DNA of 64,000 nt, from NCBI RefSeq assembly GCF_021026335.1, contig NZ_JAJNCY010000001.1, positions 558,001 through 622,000 on the forward strand, read 5' to 3'. The translations under genes and the position numbers were made by a program. The stretch comes from Rhizobium sp. C1 (GTDB lineage: Bacteria > Pseudomonadota > Alphaproteobacteria > Rhizobiales > Rhizobiaceae). Below, one piece after another: positions 17,447 through 26,293 of the stretch; within the stretch, counting starts at the first letter, position 1, and every line of letters begins with the position of its first letter. Below the pieces are notes generated by a model that saw only the letters and a list, made by a program, of their open reading frames with translations, made no database searches and was not told the origin of the DNA.

Positions 17447-19372
17447 TTACGGCGTCGCCGGCATGAAGCTACCGTCCCGCGCAGGGAGCGCCGGCACGTC
17501 GATATGCTCCGGGTCCAGACCCGATTTCGCCCGCTCGACCATCGCCTCATAGCCCGCCTCAAGATGGCGGCAAAAGCGTTCAGCGTCGAACAGCGGAGCG
17601 CGGAAGCGATTGGTGGCAAGCTTCTCGCGGATCGTCCCCAGCCGGTGACGGTCGGTTGCGAGTGACACCGCAAGCTCGATATAGCCGGCATTGTCGGCGG
17701 CGACGAGTTCGGGCGCGCCGACAGCGTTGAGCAGGCTTTCGGTGATGCGCGAGGCGAAATGGCTGCCCTTGCGGGTGACGACCGGCACGCCTGTCCATAG
17801 AAGATCCGAGCTTTCCAGCGCCCCGTTATAGGGGAAGGTGTCGAGCGCGAGATCTGCCGCCTGGATGCGGGCAAGGTGGTCTTCGTAGAAGACGTTGGGT
17901 GCGAAGACGAGCCGGTTCGGCATGACGCCCTGCAGTAGAGCGAAGCGGGTCAGGTTCTGGCGCGCCAGGACCGAGGTCTCCGCAAGCCAGAGCACGCTGT
18001 CGGGCACTTTCTTCATGATCGCGATCCAGAGACCGAAGGCTTCCGGCGAAATCTTGTCCGGCGGTGCAAACGCGGAGAAGACGAACTTGCTTTCCGGCAG
18101 AGCGAGGTCACGTCGTGTGCGCGGCTCGGGCAGCGGGCGGCGGACCGGGTCGTTCGGCATGAAGCTTTCCGGCAAGCGGCAGAATTTCTCGCCGTAATGG
18201 GGCTTCGAGCTTTCCGGCAATACGACCGGATCGCCGATCACATAGTCGAGATCGAGATTGACCAGCGTACCGGGGAAGCCGAGCCAGGAGATCTGGACGG
18301 GGGCTGCCAGCTGATTGAACAATCCCGGCCTTGCGCCGCCGGTATAGCCCTTCAGGTCGACCAGAATGTCGATGCCGGCACTGGTGATCGCGCGCGCGGC
18401 GGCGGTGTCGTCGAGGTCGTGGATGGAAATGATCGTTCCGTAGCGGGCACGGTTGTTGAAACCGAGCTTCTCCGGCGGCGTGGCGTCGATCAGGTAGATT
18501 TCGAACTTGTCCGGGTCATGGGCGTTGAGGACGCCGCGAATGAGATGCATGGACGGATGCTGGTCGGTAAACTCGTCAGATACGTATCCGACCTTGATGC
18601 GCGCGCTCCAGTCATGCGCCTGGACCCGCCGGATCATGTCGAGCCCGTCCGGCTTGTCGGGCATGTCGCTGGCATTTTCCGCGAGGCGGTTGATGGTCTC
18701 GTTCTCGCTCCAGATCAGGCTGTGGCGCGGAATGTCGCCCTTGAAGATCGCGGTATTCCCGGCAGCGAAATCGTTCTTCAGCCGCGTTTCGAGCGCGTTG
18801 AGCGTGTCGAAGTCGTGGAATACGGCCGCCAGTTCCATCAGGGAGAACAGGATCGGTCCCTGATCCGGCGCAATCGCATAGAGCTTCTTGTAGAGCGTCA
18901 GGTGATCTTCCGTCAGCTCGGCGCTGCCGACGAGACGCGAGGCCAGCGCCAGATGTTCCGGATTGGTCGAGTTGATCAGCCGGCGCTTGTGCGCTTCGAC
19001 GAGCTCTTTCTCGCCGCGCTCCAGGAAACCCTTGATCAGGATGTAGACGACATCCTGATGGTCCGGGATCACCTTGTTGAGCTGCAGGGACAGAAGGAAG
19101 GCCTTCTCGTGCTGCCCCGCCTCTTCGTAAAGCTGCATGGCATTGAGAAGGAAGGCCGAGGCATGGGGTGTCTCGCGTTGCGCGGCACGCTCCAGCACTT
19201 CGGCGGCTTCGACCAGCATACCGGCTTTATGAAACGTACGGGCCAGAAGCGACAAGACATTCACGTCGTTAGCACCGCCGCTCGTCATCAATTCATTGAT
19301 GATGATGAAGGTCCTGTCGAGGTCGCCGGCCTCGAAGGCGGCGACGGCCGCCTGCAGTGTGGGCTCAGTCAA
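17447..19372 (-). CDS. TPR-domain GT41 (SPINDLY/OGT-like) glycosyltransferase
   Basis: 641-residue protein. The N-terminal third (about 1-230) is a helical, tetratricopeptide-like repeat region. The C-terminal part has the GT41 signature of O-GlcNAc transferase/SPINDLY proteins: IKVGYVSDEF, a HSWLIWS-like donor-domain region, DLKGYTGGARPG, QISWLGFPGT, and late DTFPYNGALESSDLLWTGVPV. It probably attaches a sugar to proteins or a surface acceptor from a nucleotide-sugar. The apparent start is TTG at 19372 with GGAG about 9 bases upstream; no in-frame ATG precedes it. It is convergent with the GH43 gene and co-directional with znuA, with no obvious functional partner nearby. Confidence 0.82.
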   Translation of the reverse strand: MTEPTLQAAVAAFEAGDLDRTFIIINELMTSGGANDVNVLSLLARTFHKAGMLVEAAEVLERAAQRETPHASAFLLNAMQLYEEAGQHEKAFLLSLQLNKVIPDHQDVVYILIKGFLERGEKELVEAHKRRLINSTNPEHLALASRLVGSAELTEDHLTLYKKLYAIAPDQGPILFSLMELAAVFHDFDTLNALETRLKNDFAAGNTAIFKGDIPRHSLIWSENETINRLAENASDMPDKPDGLDMIRRVQAHDWSARIKVGYVSDEFTDQHPSMHLIRGVLNAHDPDKFEIYLIDATPPEKLGFNNRARYGTIISIHDLDDTAAARAITSAGIDILVDLKGYTGGARPGLFNQLAAPVQISWLGFPGTLVNLDLDYVIGDPVVLPESSKPHYGEKFCRLPESFMPNDPVRRPLPEPRTRRDLALPESKFVFSAFAPPDKISPEAFGLWIAIMKKVPDSVLWLAETSVLARQNLTRFALLQGVMPNRLVFAPNVFYEDHLARIQAADLALDTFPYNGALESSDLLWTGVPVVTRKGSHFASRITESLLNAVGAPELVAADNAGYIELAVSLATDRHRLGTIREKLATNRFRAPLFDAERFCRHLEAGYEAMVERAKSGLDPEHIDVPALPARDGSFMPATP

Positions 19373-19471
19373 AATTGCGGACTCCGGTCTGCGAATCGTT
19401 CGGCAATTCTTGCAAGACTAAAATGGAGCCGGCAAGGGGCGCGACACCCCCAAGGCCCGGTTGCCAACCGT

Positions 19472-20458
19472 TCAGGCTTCCTTGCTGAGGCATTCTTGCA
19501 AATTGTCAGCCAGAGACTGCAAGAGACGCGGGTAAAGATCGACGCCTTCCTCAAGAGTGGCGCCTTCCGGATCGAGTTCTCCCCGGAAAGTTTTCGTTCC
19601 CGAGGCGATCGTGTCCATCAGCTTCGGCTCGAATTGCGGTTCGGAGAAAATGCAGACTGCGCCGAGCGTCCGGATCTTCTTCTGGATCTCGGCAACACGG
19701 GCCGCTCCCGGCTGCACATCGGGGCTCACCGTGACCGAGCCGGTGGCATTCAGGCCAAATCGCTTCTCGAAATACTGGTAGGCATCGTGGAAGACCACGA
19801 AATGCTTGTCCTTGTAGGGGGCAAGCTGGTCAGTGATTCTGGTTTCGAGCGCGGCGAGCGCCGCATCGGTGCGGGCCGCGTTTTCGGAATAGGCGGTTGT
19901 ATTGCTCGGGTCCGCCGCGGAAAGGGTTGCGGCAATGACCTTGACGGCCGCACGGGCATTTTCCGGGTCCAGCCAGAAATGCGGATCGGTTTCTTCTTCC
20001 TCGTGATCGTGATGATCGGCCACTTCATGAGCGTGATCGTGATCCGCCTGCGCCTCGCCGCCGTGGTCATGCGGCTCGAACGTGCCGCCTTCACGGGGTT
20101 TCAGCGTCACGACTGCCGGGGTTTCCAGAAGAGCGACGGTCGTCGCCTTGCCGGAGAGCGAGGCCAGCGGCTTGTCCATGAATTTTTCCATGTCGTGGCC
20201 GGTCCAGAAGACGACATTGGCCTGCGAAAGTGCTGCGGCGTCCGAGGGCTTCATCGTGTAGGTATGCGGCGAGGCTGCACCCTTGACGATGAGGGCGGGT
20301 TCGCCGACGCCCTGCATGACGGCCGCGACCAGCGAGTGGATCGGCTTGATCGAGGCGACGACATGCAGGTCGTCCGCCTCGGCCGGAAGCGCGGCAAAGC
20401 TGGTCGAGCCGGCGAGGAAAAGGACGGCCAGACCAGACACAGTCTTGCAAATGGGCAT
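19472..20458 (-). CDS. znuA: Zinc ABC transporter, periplasmic binding protein ZnuA
   Basis: 328-residue cluster-9 metal-binding protein with a Sec signal peptide (cleavage near residue 28, after a PAEA-type motif). Zinc ligands fit ZnuA: a first histidine (ASPHTYTMKPSD), the DPHFWLDP histidine, and FHDAYQYF. A His/Asp/Glu-rich loop lies between about residues 135 and 165 (several DHDH-like runs), diagnostic for zinc rather than manganese proteins. The ATG at 20458 has GAGG upstream; the open frame continues further without signal features. It is transcribed divergently from znuC across a 78-base gap with a Zur-box candidate. Confidence 0.94.
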   Translation of the reverse strand: MPICKTVSGLAVLFLAGSTSFAALPAEADDLHVVASIKPIHSLVAAVMQGVGEPALIVKGAASPHTYTMKPSDAAALSQANVVFWTGHDMEKFMDKPLASLSGKATTVALLETPAVVTLKPREGGTFEPHDHGGEAQADHDHAHEVADHHDHEEEETDPHFWLDPENARAAVKVIAATLSAADPSNTTAYSENAARTDAALAALETRITDQLAPYKDKHFVVFHDAYQYFEKRFGLNATGSVTVSPDVQPGAARVAEIQKKIRTLGAVCIFSEPQFEPKLMDTIASGTKTFRGELDPEGATLEEGVDLYPRLLQSLADNLQECLSKEA

Positions 20459-20473
20459 GGATAACCTCAGATA

Positions 20474-20488
20474 TGTTATACTGTTACA
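20474..20488. promoter_or_regulatory. Putative Zur box between znuA and znuC
   Basis: TGTTATA-C-TGTTACA matches the Zur consensus (TGTTATA-n-TATAACA) perfectly in the left arm and in part in the right arm. A further TATAAC half-site lies at 20503-20508. Its position in the divergent znuA/znuCB-zur promoter region, in an operon that encodes Zur itself, supports the call. Confidence 0.6.
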
Positions 20489-20536
20489 AACTTGTGTCAC
20501 GATATAACGTGTGCGATAAGGCCTGACAAGGGCGGG

Positions 20537-21469
20537 ATGACGGAACTGATGTTGCATAAGGGCAATGGCGCAGAGCCGCTGGTAACGCTTCGCGGGGCAG
20601 GGATCTCGCGCGGCGGACGCTGGCTCGTGCGTGGCGTCGACTTTTCGGTTTTGCCCGGCGAGATCGTGACGCTGATCGGTCCGAACGGTTCGGGCAAGTC
20701 CACCACGGCGAAGATGGCAACAGGCGTGCTGAAGCCCTCCGAGGGCGAGGTGATCCGCCGTGGCGGGCTCAAGGTCGGCTATGTGCCGCAGAAGCTCGCC
20801 ATCGACTGGACCATGCCGCTCACCGTGGAACGTCTGATGACCCTGACGGGCGCTCTGCCGGCACAGGAGATCGACGCGGCGCTTGCGGCCACAGGCATCG
20901 CGCATATGAAGAAGGCCGAGGTTCACCATCTCTCCGGCGGCGAGTTTCAGCGCGCGCTTCTCGCCCGCGCCATTGCCCGCAAGCCGGACCTTCTGGTGCT
21001 TGACGAGCCCGTCCAGGGCGTCGATTATGCTGGCGAGGCGCTGCTTTATGAACTCATTGGGCGTATTCGCCGCCAGATCGGCTGCGGCATTCTCCTGATT
21101 TCGCATGATCTGCATATCGTCATGGCGGAGGCCGATACGGTCATTTGCCTCAACGGCCATGTCTGCTGTCGCGGCACACCGAAGGCGGTGAGTGAGAGCA
21201 ATGCCTATCGCAATCTGTTTGGCGCACGCGGCTCGGCGGCGATTGCCTTCTACGATCATCATCACGACCACGAGCATCTGCCGGATGGGCGGGTGCGGCA
21301 TGCGGACGGAACGGTGACAGACCATTGCCATCCGGACGACGGGCATCATCACGATCACGCGGACCATGCGCATGCGGGCCACGATCATGCAGGCCATGAC
21401 CATGCGCATCATGATCGTGATCACGCGCACCACGACCAGGCGCCGAAGGGCGGGCATCGCCATGCTTGA
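20537..21469 (+). CDS. znuC: Zinc ABC transporter, ATP-binding protein ZnuC
   Basis: 310-residue cytoplasmic ATPase of the zinc importer. Walker A is GPNGSGKST (about 48-56), the signature LSGGEFQRALLAR, Walker B LLVLDEPVQGVD and the switch histidine in LISHDLHIV. Beyond the standard ATPase core it carries a C-terminal tail of about 70 residues with about 25 histidines in HDH/HAH repeats, which probably binds zinc in the cytoplasm. The start at 20537 follows AAGGGCGGG; the longer open frame upstream runs into the promoter. It overlaps znuB by 8 bp. Confidence 0.94.
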   Translation: MTELMLHKGNGAEPLVTLRGAGISRGGRWLVRGVDFSVLPGEIVTLIGPNGSGKSTTAKMATGVLKPSEGEVIRRGGLKVGYVPQKLAIDWTMPLTVERLMTLTGALPAQEIDAALAATGIAHMKKAEVHHLSGGEFQRALLARAIARKPDLLVLDEPVQGVDYAGEALLYELIGRIRRQIGCGILLISHDLHIVMAEADTVICLNGHVCCRGTPKAVSESNAYRNLFGARGSAAIAFYDHHHDHEHLPDGRVRHADGTVTDHCHPDDGHHHDHADHAHAGHDHAGHDHAHHDRDHAHHDQAPKGGHRHA

Positions 21470-22310
21470 TGACTTCTTCATCCGCGCGCTTCTGGCCGGT
21501 CTCGGGCTGGCGCTGGTCGCAGGACCGCTCGGCTGTTTCGTGATCTGGCGGCGCATGGCCTATTTCGGTGACACGATGGCGCATTCGGCGCTGCTTGGGG
21601 TCGCCCTTTCGCTTCTCCTGCATGTCAATCTGACCGTGGCCGTCTTTGGCGTCGCGACGCTCGTTTCGCTGGCGCTTCTGGCGCTGCAGCGGCGCGGCGC
21701 GCTTTCGACGGATGCGCTGCTCGGCATTCTGTCGCATTCGACGCTTGCCATCGGTCTCGTGCTGGCGGCCTTTCTTACCTGGGTCCGCTTCGACCTGATG
21801 ACCTATCTCTTCGGTGATATCCTTGCGGTCGGCCAGACGGACATCTTGATGATCTGGGGCGGCGGCGTTCTCGTTCTTCTGGCGCTGGCGAAAATCTGGC
21901 GGCCGCTGATTGCCGCCACCGTTAATCCGGAGCTTGCTGAAGCCGAAGGTATGGAGCCGGAACGCACGAGGCTCTTCTTCATGCTCCTTCTGGCACTTGT
22001 CATTGCGATTGCCATCAAGGTTGTCGGCATCCTGCTGGTCACGGCCATGTTGATCATTCCGGCAGCTGCTGCGCGGCGTTTTGCGGGTTCGCCCGAGATC
22101 ATGGCCGTGATGGCCTCGGGCCTCGGGATGGTCGCGGTTGCGGGCGGGCTGTTCGGCTCGCTGCGTTTCGACACGCCATCGGGACCGTCCATCGTGGTGG
22201 CGGCGCTTGTCATCTTTCTTGTCAGCCTTCTGCCGTTCGGGCAGAGGAAGACCATCGATCAGCCGGGCCCGGGACAGCGGGCGGACAGCCGGCGTGGAGG
22301 CATATCATGA
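21462..22310 (+). CDS. znuB: Zinc ABC transporter, permease ZnuB
   Basis: 282-residue inner-membrane permease with about eight or nine hydrophobic helices and the family motifs GCFVIWRRMAYFGDTMAHSA near the N-terminus and LLVTAMLIIPAAAAR later. The start is the ATG at 21462, inside the end of znuC (8-bp overlap), not the longer upstream frame, which is only the out-of-frame His-tail coding. Its stop overlaps the zur start by 4 bp (ATGA). It forms the channel for zinc delivered by ZnuA. Confidence 0.94.
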   Translation: MLDDFFIRALLAGLGLALVAGPLGCFVIWRRMAYFGDTMAHSALLGVALSLLLHVNLTVAVFGVATLVSLALLALQRRGALSTDALLGILSHSTLAIGLVLAAFLTWVRFDLMTYLFGDILAVGQTDILMIWGGGVLVLLALAKIWRPLIAATVNPELAEAEGMEPERTRLFFMLLLALVIAIAIKVVGILLVTAMLIIPAAAARRFAGSPEIMAVMASGLGMVAVAGGLFGSLRFDTPSGPSIVVAALVIFLVSLLPFGQRKTIDQPGPGQRADSRRGGIS

Positions 22311-22702
22311 GCGTTGCGGGTCTCACCAAGAACCAAGCCCTCGTCTTTGACAGGCTGACGAATGCCGGCGGGCCGATGAGCGCCTATCAGATCCTTGATA
22401 ATCTGCGGGAGGAGGGGTTCCGCGCGCCGTTGCAGGTCTATCGCGCGCTCGACAAGCTGGTCGCCGATGGGCTCGTGCACAAGCTTGAAAGCCTCAACGC
22501 CTTTGTGGCTTGCGCGCATCCGGAAGAAAAATGCGGTAGCCATGGGCTCACGGCTTTCGCCATCTGCAACGAGTGCGGCAATGTCTTCGAATTCCATCAT
22601 CACGGGTTCGAACACGACCTCGAGCATTTCCTTGGAGCGAAGGGCTTCAAGCCGGAAAAGACAGTGGTGGAAATTCGCGGGAAATGTGCGAACTGCGCCT
22701 GA
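22307..22702 (+). CDS. zur: Zinc uptake regulator Zur (Fur family)
   Basis: 131-residue Fur-family repressor, last gene of znuC-znuB-zur and coupled to znuB by a 4-bp overlap. It has an N-terminal winged helix (about 1-75) and a C-terminal metal/dimer domain with two CxxC zinc motifs (CNEC and CANC) and a His-rich segment EFHHHGFEHD. With zinc bound it should shut off znuA and its own operon through the box at 20474-20488, giving negative feedback. Context (zinc importer) favours Zur over Fur or Mur. Confidence 0.93.
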   Translation: MSVAGLTKNQALVFDRLTNAGGPMSAYQILDNLREEGFRAPLQVYRALDKLVADGLVHKLESLNAFVACAHPEEKCGSHGLTAFAICNECGNVFEFHHHGFEHDLEHFLGAKGFKPEKTVVEIRGKCANCA

Positions 22703-22708
22703 CCTCGA

Positions 22709-23746
22709 TCAGGGTGAGAGCAGGATTTTCCCGTTCCGCGCCGCCAGCGCCGCCGGCAGTTTCTCGATCGCGTTTTTCAGCGGAATGATTTCGGCGACGT
22801 CCGTCGTCCAGCGGCGGTCGACGAAGCGCTGCTGGACTTCGCCGATGACGCGGATCTGTTCTTCGGGTGGTGTGTCGCGGAACCATTCGGTCAGCCAGAA
22901 ACCGGTGATCGATTTGCTCATGAAGATGAACTGGCCGAGTTCGCGGGCGCTGATCGCGCTGGAATCGAGCTTGCCGTAGATCACCCAGTTGGCGCGGTTC
23001 GGCATGGCGAAGAAGATGTCGGCGGAGAGCTGATTGGCGACCGCGTCCAGCATGACGCGCGGCTTTTCCTGCCGGGCAATGGCGCGGAACTGGTCGAGCA
23101 CGTCCGGATCGGTTTCGACGAGAACATGGGCGGCGCCGAGCGCCTTCAGCGGCTCTATCATCTCGCGGCGGCGGACGAAGACGATGGCGCGATAGCCTTC
23201 GTCTCTCGCCAGTGATGTGACCAGCTTGGAGACCTGGCTGGCGCCGGCCGTCTGGATGAAGCTCTTGCTTTCGGCCTGGCGGACGATCTGGAACATCGCA
23301 TAGGCGGTCAGCGGATTGACGATGTGCCCGGCGGCGTCCACATCCTGCATGTCGGACCGCACCGGGATGCAATTGTGGGCGGCGGTCAGGGCATAATCGG
23401 CCCAGCTTCCCGAACCGTCCATGGAGACGGAGAAGGCGACGCGCTTGCCGACGAGCTTTTCGGCATAGCTGCCCTTACCGGAGACCACATCGCCGACGCC
23501 TTCGAAGCCGGCGGGAAATCCCTTGCGGCGTGGCTGGCCGTATTCTCCCTTGATGAAATGGAGATCGGAGGGGTTGATATTGGCGAGCCGGGTCCTGATC
23601 AAAACCTGTCCGTCCTGCGGTTCCGGCACCGCGATCTCGCCATTCTCGATGAAGGGTTCCATCGTGTCGAAGAGGATGCCCGTCTGCGTGCCGGAATAGC
23701 CGTCGTGTTTCTGGAGCAGGGCGTGCATGGTCTTCGCAATGGTCAT
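22709..23746 (-). CDS. Zinc-type medium-chain dehydrogenase/quinone reductase-like protein
   Basis: 345-residue MDR-superfamily oxidoreductase. An N-terminal GroES-like fold holds the motif NPSDLHFIKGEYG and a G-rich substrate-domain stretch (GFPAGFEGVGDVV). The Rossmann nucleotide-binding region carries the motif AGASQVSKLV. No catalytic-zinc cysteine/histidine set is evident, so it resembles the quinone-oxidoreductase/enoyl-reductase branch, probably NADPH-dependent. The start at 23746 is preferred because GGGAG sits about 9 bases upstream, while the open frame continues 31 codons further. It is convergent with zur, six bases apart. The substrate is unknown. Confidence 0.78.
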   Translation of the reverse strand: MTIAKTMHALLQKHDGYSGTQTGILFDTMEPFIENGEIAVPEPQDGQVLIRTRLANINPSDLHFIKGEYGQPRRKGFPAGFEGVGDVVSGKGSYAEKLVGKRVAFSVSMDGSGSWADYALTAAHNCIPVRSDMQDVDAAGHIVNPLTAYAMFQIVRQAESKSFIQTAGASQVSKLVTSLARDEGYRAIVFVRRREMIEPLKALGAAHVLVETDPDVLDQFRAIARQEKPRVMLDAVANQLSADIFFAMPNRANWVIYGKLDSSAISARELGQFIFMSKSITGFWLTEWFRDTPPEEQIRVIGEVQQRFVDRRWTTDVAEIIPLKNAIEKLPAALAARNGKILLSP

Positions 23747-23861
23747 CGCTGTCGTCTCCCTGCGACTGCCGCCGGACAAGGCGTGGATCGGCAGCGTTTC
23801 ATTTTGTTCAGCCATGAACCAATTGGACGCCCCGGTCAACGCCTCGCCTTTGCGGGGCCTT

Positions 23862-24398
23862 TCAGGTCACAGGGATCTGCTTCAGGCCTTTGCTGAAGCG
23901 TTTCCAGTTGCGGACATAATTCTGCGCGGACAGGCCGAGCCGTGCCGCGTCGTCTGCTTCGAGCGTACGAATGGCGCGGGCCGGGGCGCCGACGATGAGA
24001 GAATTGTCCGGGAACTGCTTGCCTTCGGTGACGAGTGCATTGGCGCCGACGAGGCAGTTGTTGCCGATCTTTGCGCCGTTGAGCACGGTTGCGCCCATGC
24101 CGATCAGCGAGTTGTCGCCTATGGTGCAGCCATGGATGACGGCGCTGTGGCCGATGGTGCAGTTCTGTCCAATATGGACTGGGAAGCCGGGATCGGTGTG
24201 GATCACGGTGTTTTCCTGGATGTTTGAGCCCTTGCCGATAGCGATGATCTCGTTATCGCCGCGCAGCGTCGCGCCGAACCAGATGCCGACATCCTCGGCG
24301 AGTTCCACCTTGCCGATGACATGGGCACCCGGCGCGACCCAGTATTCGCCGTTTTCGGGCGTCTTCGGGGCAATTCCATCCAGTTCGTAAAGCGGCAT
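23862..24398 (-). CDS. Gamma-carbonic anhydrase-family hexapeptide protein
   Basis: 178-residue left-handed beta-helix protein. Hexapeptide repeats run from about residue 20 to 130 (I/V-G-x patterns such as VIGKVELAEDVGIWFG and TIGHSAVIHGCTIGDNS). Histidines at VIHTD, TIGHSAVIHG match the metal ligands of the gamma-carbonic anhydrase/PaaY/YrdA family. The ATG at 24398 follows a GGGAGGA site. Such proteins are cytoplasmic trimers; some hydrate CO2 and many have no proven activity. It is followed downstream by the MDR gene on the same strand. Confidence 0.85.
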   Translation of the reverse strand: MPLYELDGIAPKTPENGEYWVAPGAHVIGKVELAEDVGIWFGATLRGDNEIIAIGKGSNIQENTVIHTDPGFPVHIGQNCTIGHSAVIHGCTIGDNSLIGMGATVLNGAKIGNNCLVGANALVTEGKQFPDNSLIVGAPARAIRTLEADDAARLGLSAQNYVRNWKRFSKGLKQIPVT

Positions 24399-24572
24399 TT
24401 CGTCCTCCCGTTGCACTATGAAGCCATTTATTGGATGGAAAGGCTGGTTATTCAAGAGGCTAGGACCCATATCCGGTTGACACGGGCCCGCGTTCCCGGC
24501 AGGTCACAGCAATATTGATGACTATGCTCGACAAGCCCCTTTGCAAAAATCAGAACAGGAGATGTGATCGGG

Positions 24573-25253
24573 ATGTTCGGCCTTGAAATGTCCGCTATCT
24601 ACGCCCTTTTTCAGGTGGCGATGATCGATCTGGTGCTGGCGGGCGACAATGCCATCGTCATTGGCATGGCGGCGGCCGGTCTCGACAAGAGCCTGCGCAG
24701 CAAGGCCATCCTGATCGGCATTCTGGCGGCCACGGTACTGCGCATCCTGTTTGCGATCGTGGCCACGCAGCTTCTCCAATTGACCGGACTGCTGCTGGCC
24801 GGCGGCATCCTGCTTCTGTGGGTCTGCTGGAAGATGTGGCAGGAATTGCGCACCAGCGCAACCGAGCGCGCGCATGGCGACGCGGCGCTGGATGCAGCGA
24901 CCGATGGTGTGCCGGATGGTGCTGATCCCGTGCTGGACGCCGCGCCGCGCAAGACGCTGCGGCAGGCCGTCACGCAGATCATCATTGCCGATGTCTCCAT
25001 GTCGCTCGACAACGTTCTGGCCGTTGCGGGGGCTGCGCATGATCACCTCGGCGCCATGGTCTTTGGGCTTTCGCTTTCTGTCGTGCTGATGGGCGTCGCC
25101 TCGTCCGTCATTGCCAAACTTCTCCACAAGCACCGCTGGATCGCCTGGCTCGGTCTCCTTGTCATCGTCTATGTCGCGATCAACATGATCTTCGACGGGA
25201 CCGACGATCTGACCCATGGGGGCCTGCCTTACGTTCCGTTCCTGAAGGGGTGA
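24573..25253 (+). CDS. TerC/YjbE-family integral membrane protein
   Basis: 226-residue membrane protein of the TerC family with about seven helices and two internal repeats. Each repeat holds the family's acidic metal-site motif: LAGDNAIVIG near residue 25 and SLDNVLAVAG near residue 145. A soluble, acidic loop lies between helices 3 and 4 (about 95-130). Members are linked to manganese or calcium export and to tellurite resistance. The ATG at 24573 was chosen; an in-frame GTG at 24564 is close to the AGGAG (24557-24561) and cannot be excluded. It is separated by three bases from dusA. Confidence 0.85.
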   Translation: MFGLEMSAIYALFQVAMIDLVLAGDNAIVIGMAAAGLDKSLRSKAILIGILAATVLRILFAIVATQLLQLTGLLLAGGILLLWVCWKMWQELRTSATERAHGDAALDAATDGVPDGADPVLDAAPRKTLRQAVTQIIIADVSMSLDNVLAVAGAAHDHLGAMVFGLSLSVVLMGVASSVIAKLLHKHRWIAWLGLLVIVYVAINMIFDGTDDLTHGGLPYVPFLKG

Positions 25254-25256
25254 GGC

Positions 25257-26267
25257 ATGGGAAATTTCTACGCTGAAGCCGTGGCATCGGGTGAGAAGAT
25301 CTTCTCCATTGCACCCATGCTGGACTGGACCGACCGTCACTATCGCTATCTGGCGCGGCTGCTTTCGAAGCGCGCGCTGCTTTACACCGAAATGGTGGTG
25401 GCCGATGCGATCATCCATGGCGACCGCGAAAGGCTGCTGGGCTTCGATCCGTCAGAGCATCCGGTCGCACTGCAACTCGGCGGGTCCGATCCGGGCAAGC
25501 TGACGGAGGCGGTGCGAATTGCCAGCGATTTCGGCTATGACGAGATCAACCTCAATGTTGGCTGCCCGTCTGATCGTGTCCAGTCCGGCACGTTCGGGGC
25601 CTGTCTCATGCAGACGCCGGATGTCGTCGCTCGGGCTGTGGCGGCGATGAAAATGGTTTCAAACGTCCCGGTGACGGTCAAGTGCCGGATCGGTGTGGAC
25701 GAGCAGGATCCGGAAGAAGCGCTTCCCGGTCTCGTGGTCCCGGTATTGGAGGCAGGGGCAGACGCGGTGTGGGTTCACGCCCGCAAGGCTTGGCTGCAGG
25801 GCCTCAGCCCCAAGGAAAACCGCGATATTCCGCCGCTGGACTACGACATCGTCTATCGCCTGAAGCAGCGCTTTCCCGATGTCTTTATCGGCATCAATGG
25901 CGGCATTCTGACACTCGATGAGGCGAGGGCGCATCTGGCGCATGTCGACGGCGTGATGATCGGCCGGGCCGCCTATCACAACACGTCGATCCTTGGAGAT
26001 GTGGATGCGGTGCTTTTCGGGGAGGAGCACGAGCCGCTGTCGCGGGAGGAGCTTCTGGAGGCTATGACCGCCTATTGCGCGCGGTTCGTGGCCTCGGGTG
26101 GCAAGCTTTCGACCGTCACGCGGCACATGCTCGGACTGTTTCAGGGTATGCCTGGCGCACGGCGCTATCGGCAAGTGCTGTCGACCGATGCGCCGAAACC
26201 CGGCGCGGGCGTCGAGGTTCTGGCCCGCGCCTTCGAGGCCATGCAGCCGGCGGCGCTCGCCGGCTGA
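25257..26267 (+). CDS. dusA: tRNA-dihydrouridine(20/20a) synthase DusA
   Basis: 336-residue FMN enzyme that reduces uridine at positions 20/20a of the tRNA D-loop. Motifs: SIAPMLDWTDRHYR at the N-terminus (DusA hallmark), LQLGGSDP, INLNVGCPSDRVQ, and FGACLM, which holds the catalytic cysteine. VWVHARKAWLQGLSPKENR, IGINGGI and MIGRAAY follow for the FMN site. The length is typical. It is probably co-transcribed with the TerC-like gene upstream (3-base gap). Confidence 0.95.
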   Translation: MGNFYAEAVASGEKIFSIAPMLDWTDRHYRYLARLLSKRALLYTEMVVADAIIHGDRERLLGFDPSEHPVALQLGGSDPGKLTEAVRIASDFGYDEINLNVGCPSDRVQSGTFGACLMQTPDVVARAVAAMKMVSNVPVTVKCRIGVDEQDPEEALPGLVVPVLEAGADAVWVHARKAWLQGLSPKENRDIPPLDYDIVYRLKQRFPDVFIGINGGILTLDEARAHLAHVDGVMIGRAAYHNTSILGDVDAVLFGEEHEPLSREELLEAMTAYCARFVASGGKLSTVTRHMLGLFQGMPGARRYRQVLSTDAPKPGAGVEVLARAFEAMQPAALAG

Positions 26268-26293
26268 GATCTCATTTTAGTGATGTTCGCTGG

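Noticed and set aside
18197-20464. 755-codon plus-strand frame opposite GT41 and znuA
   Set aside because: Composition of a reverse shadow; both minus-strand genes have clear motifs and starts.
24399-24572. yybP-ykoY manganese riboswitch before the TerC-like gene
   Set aside because: The conserved paired elements of that riboswitch were not found.
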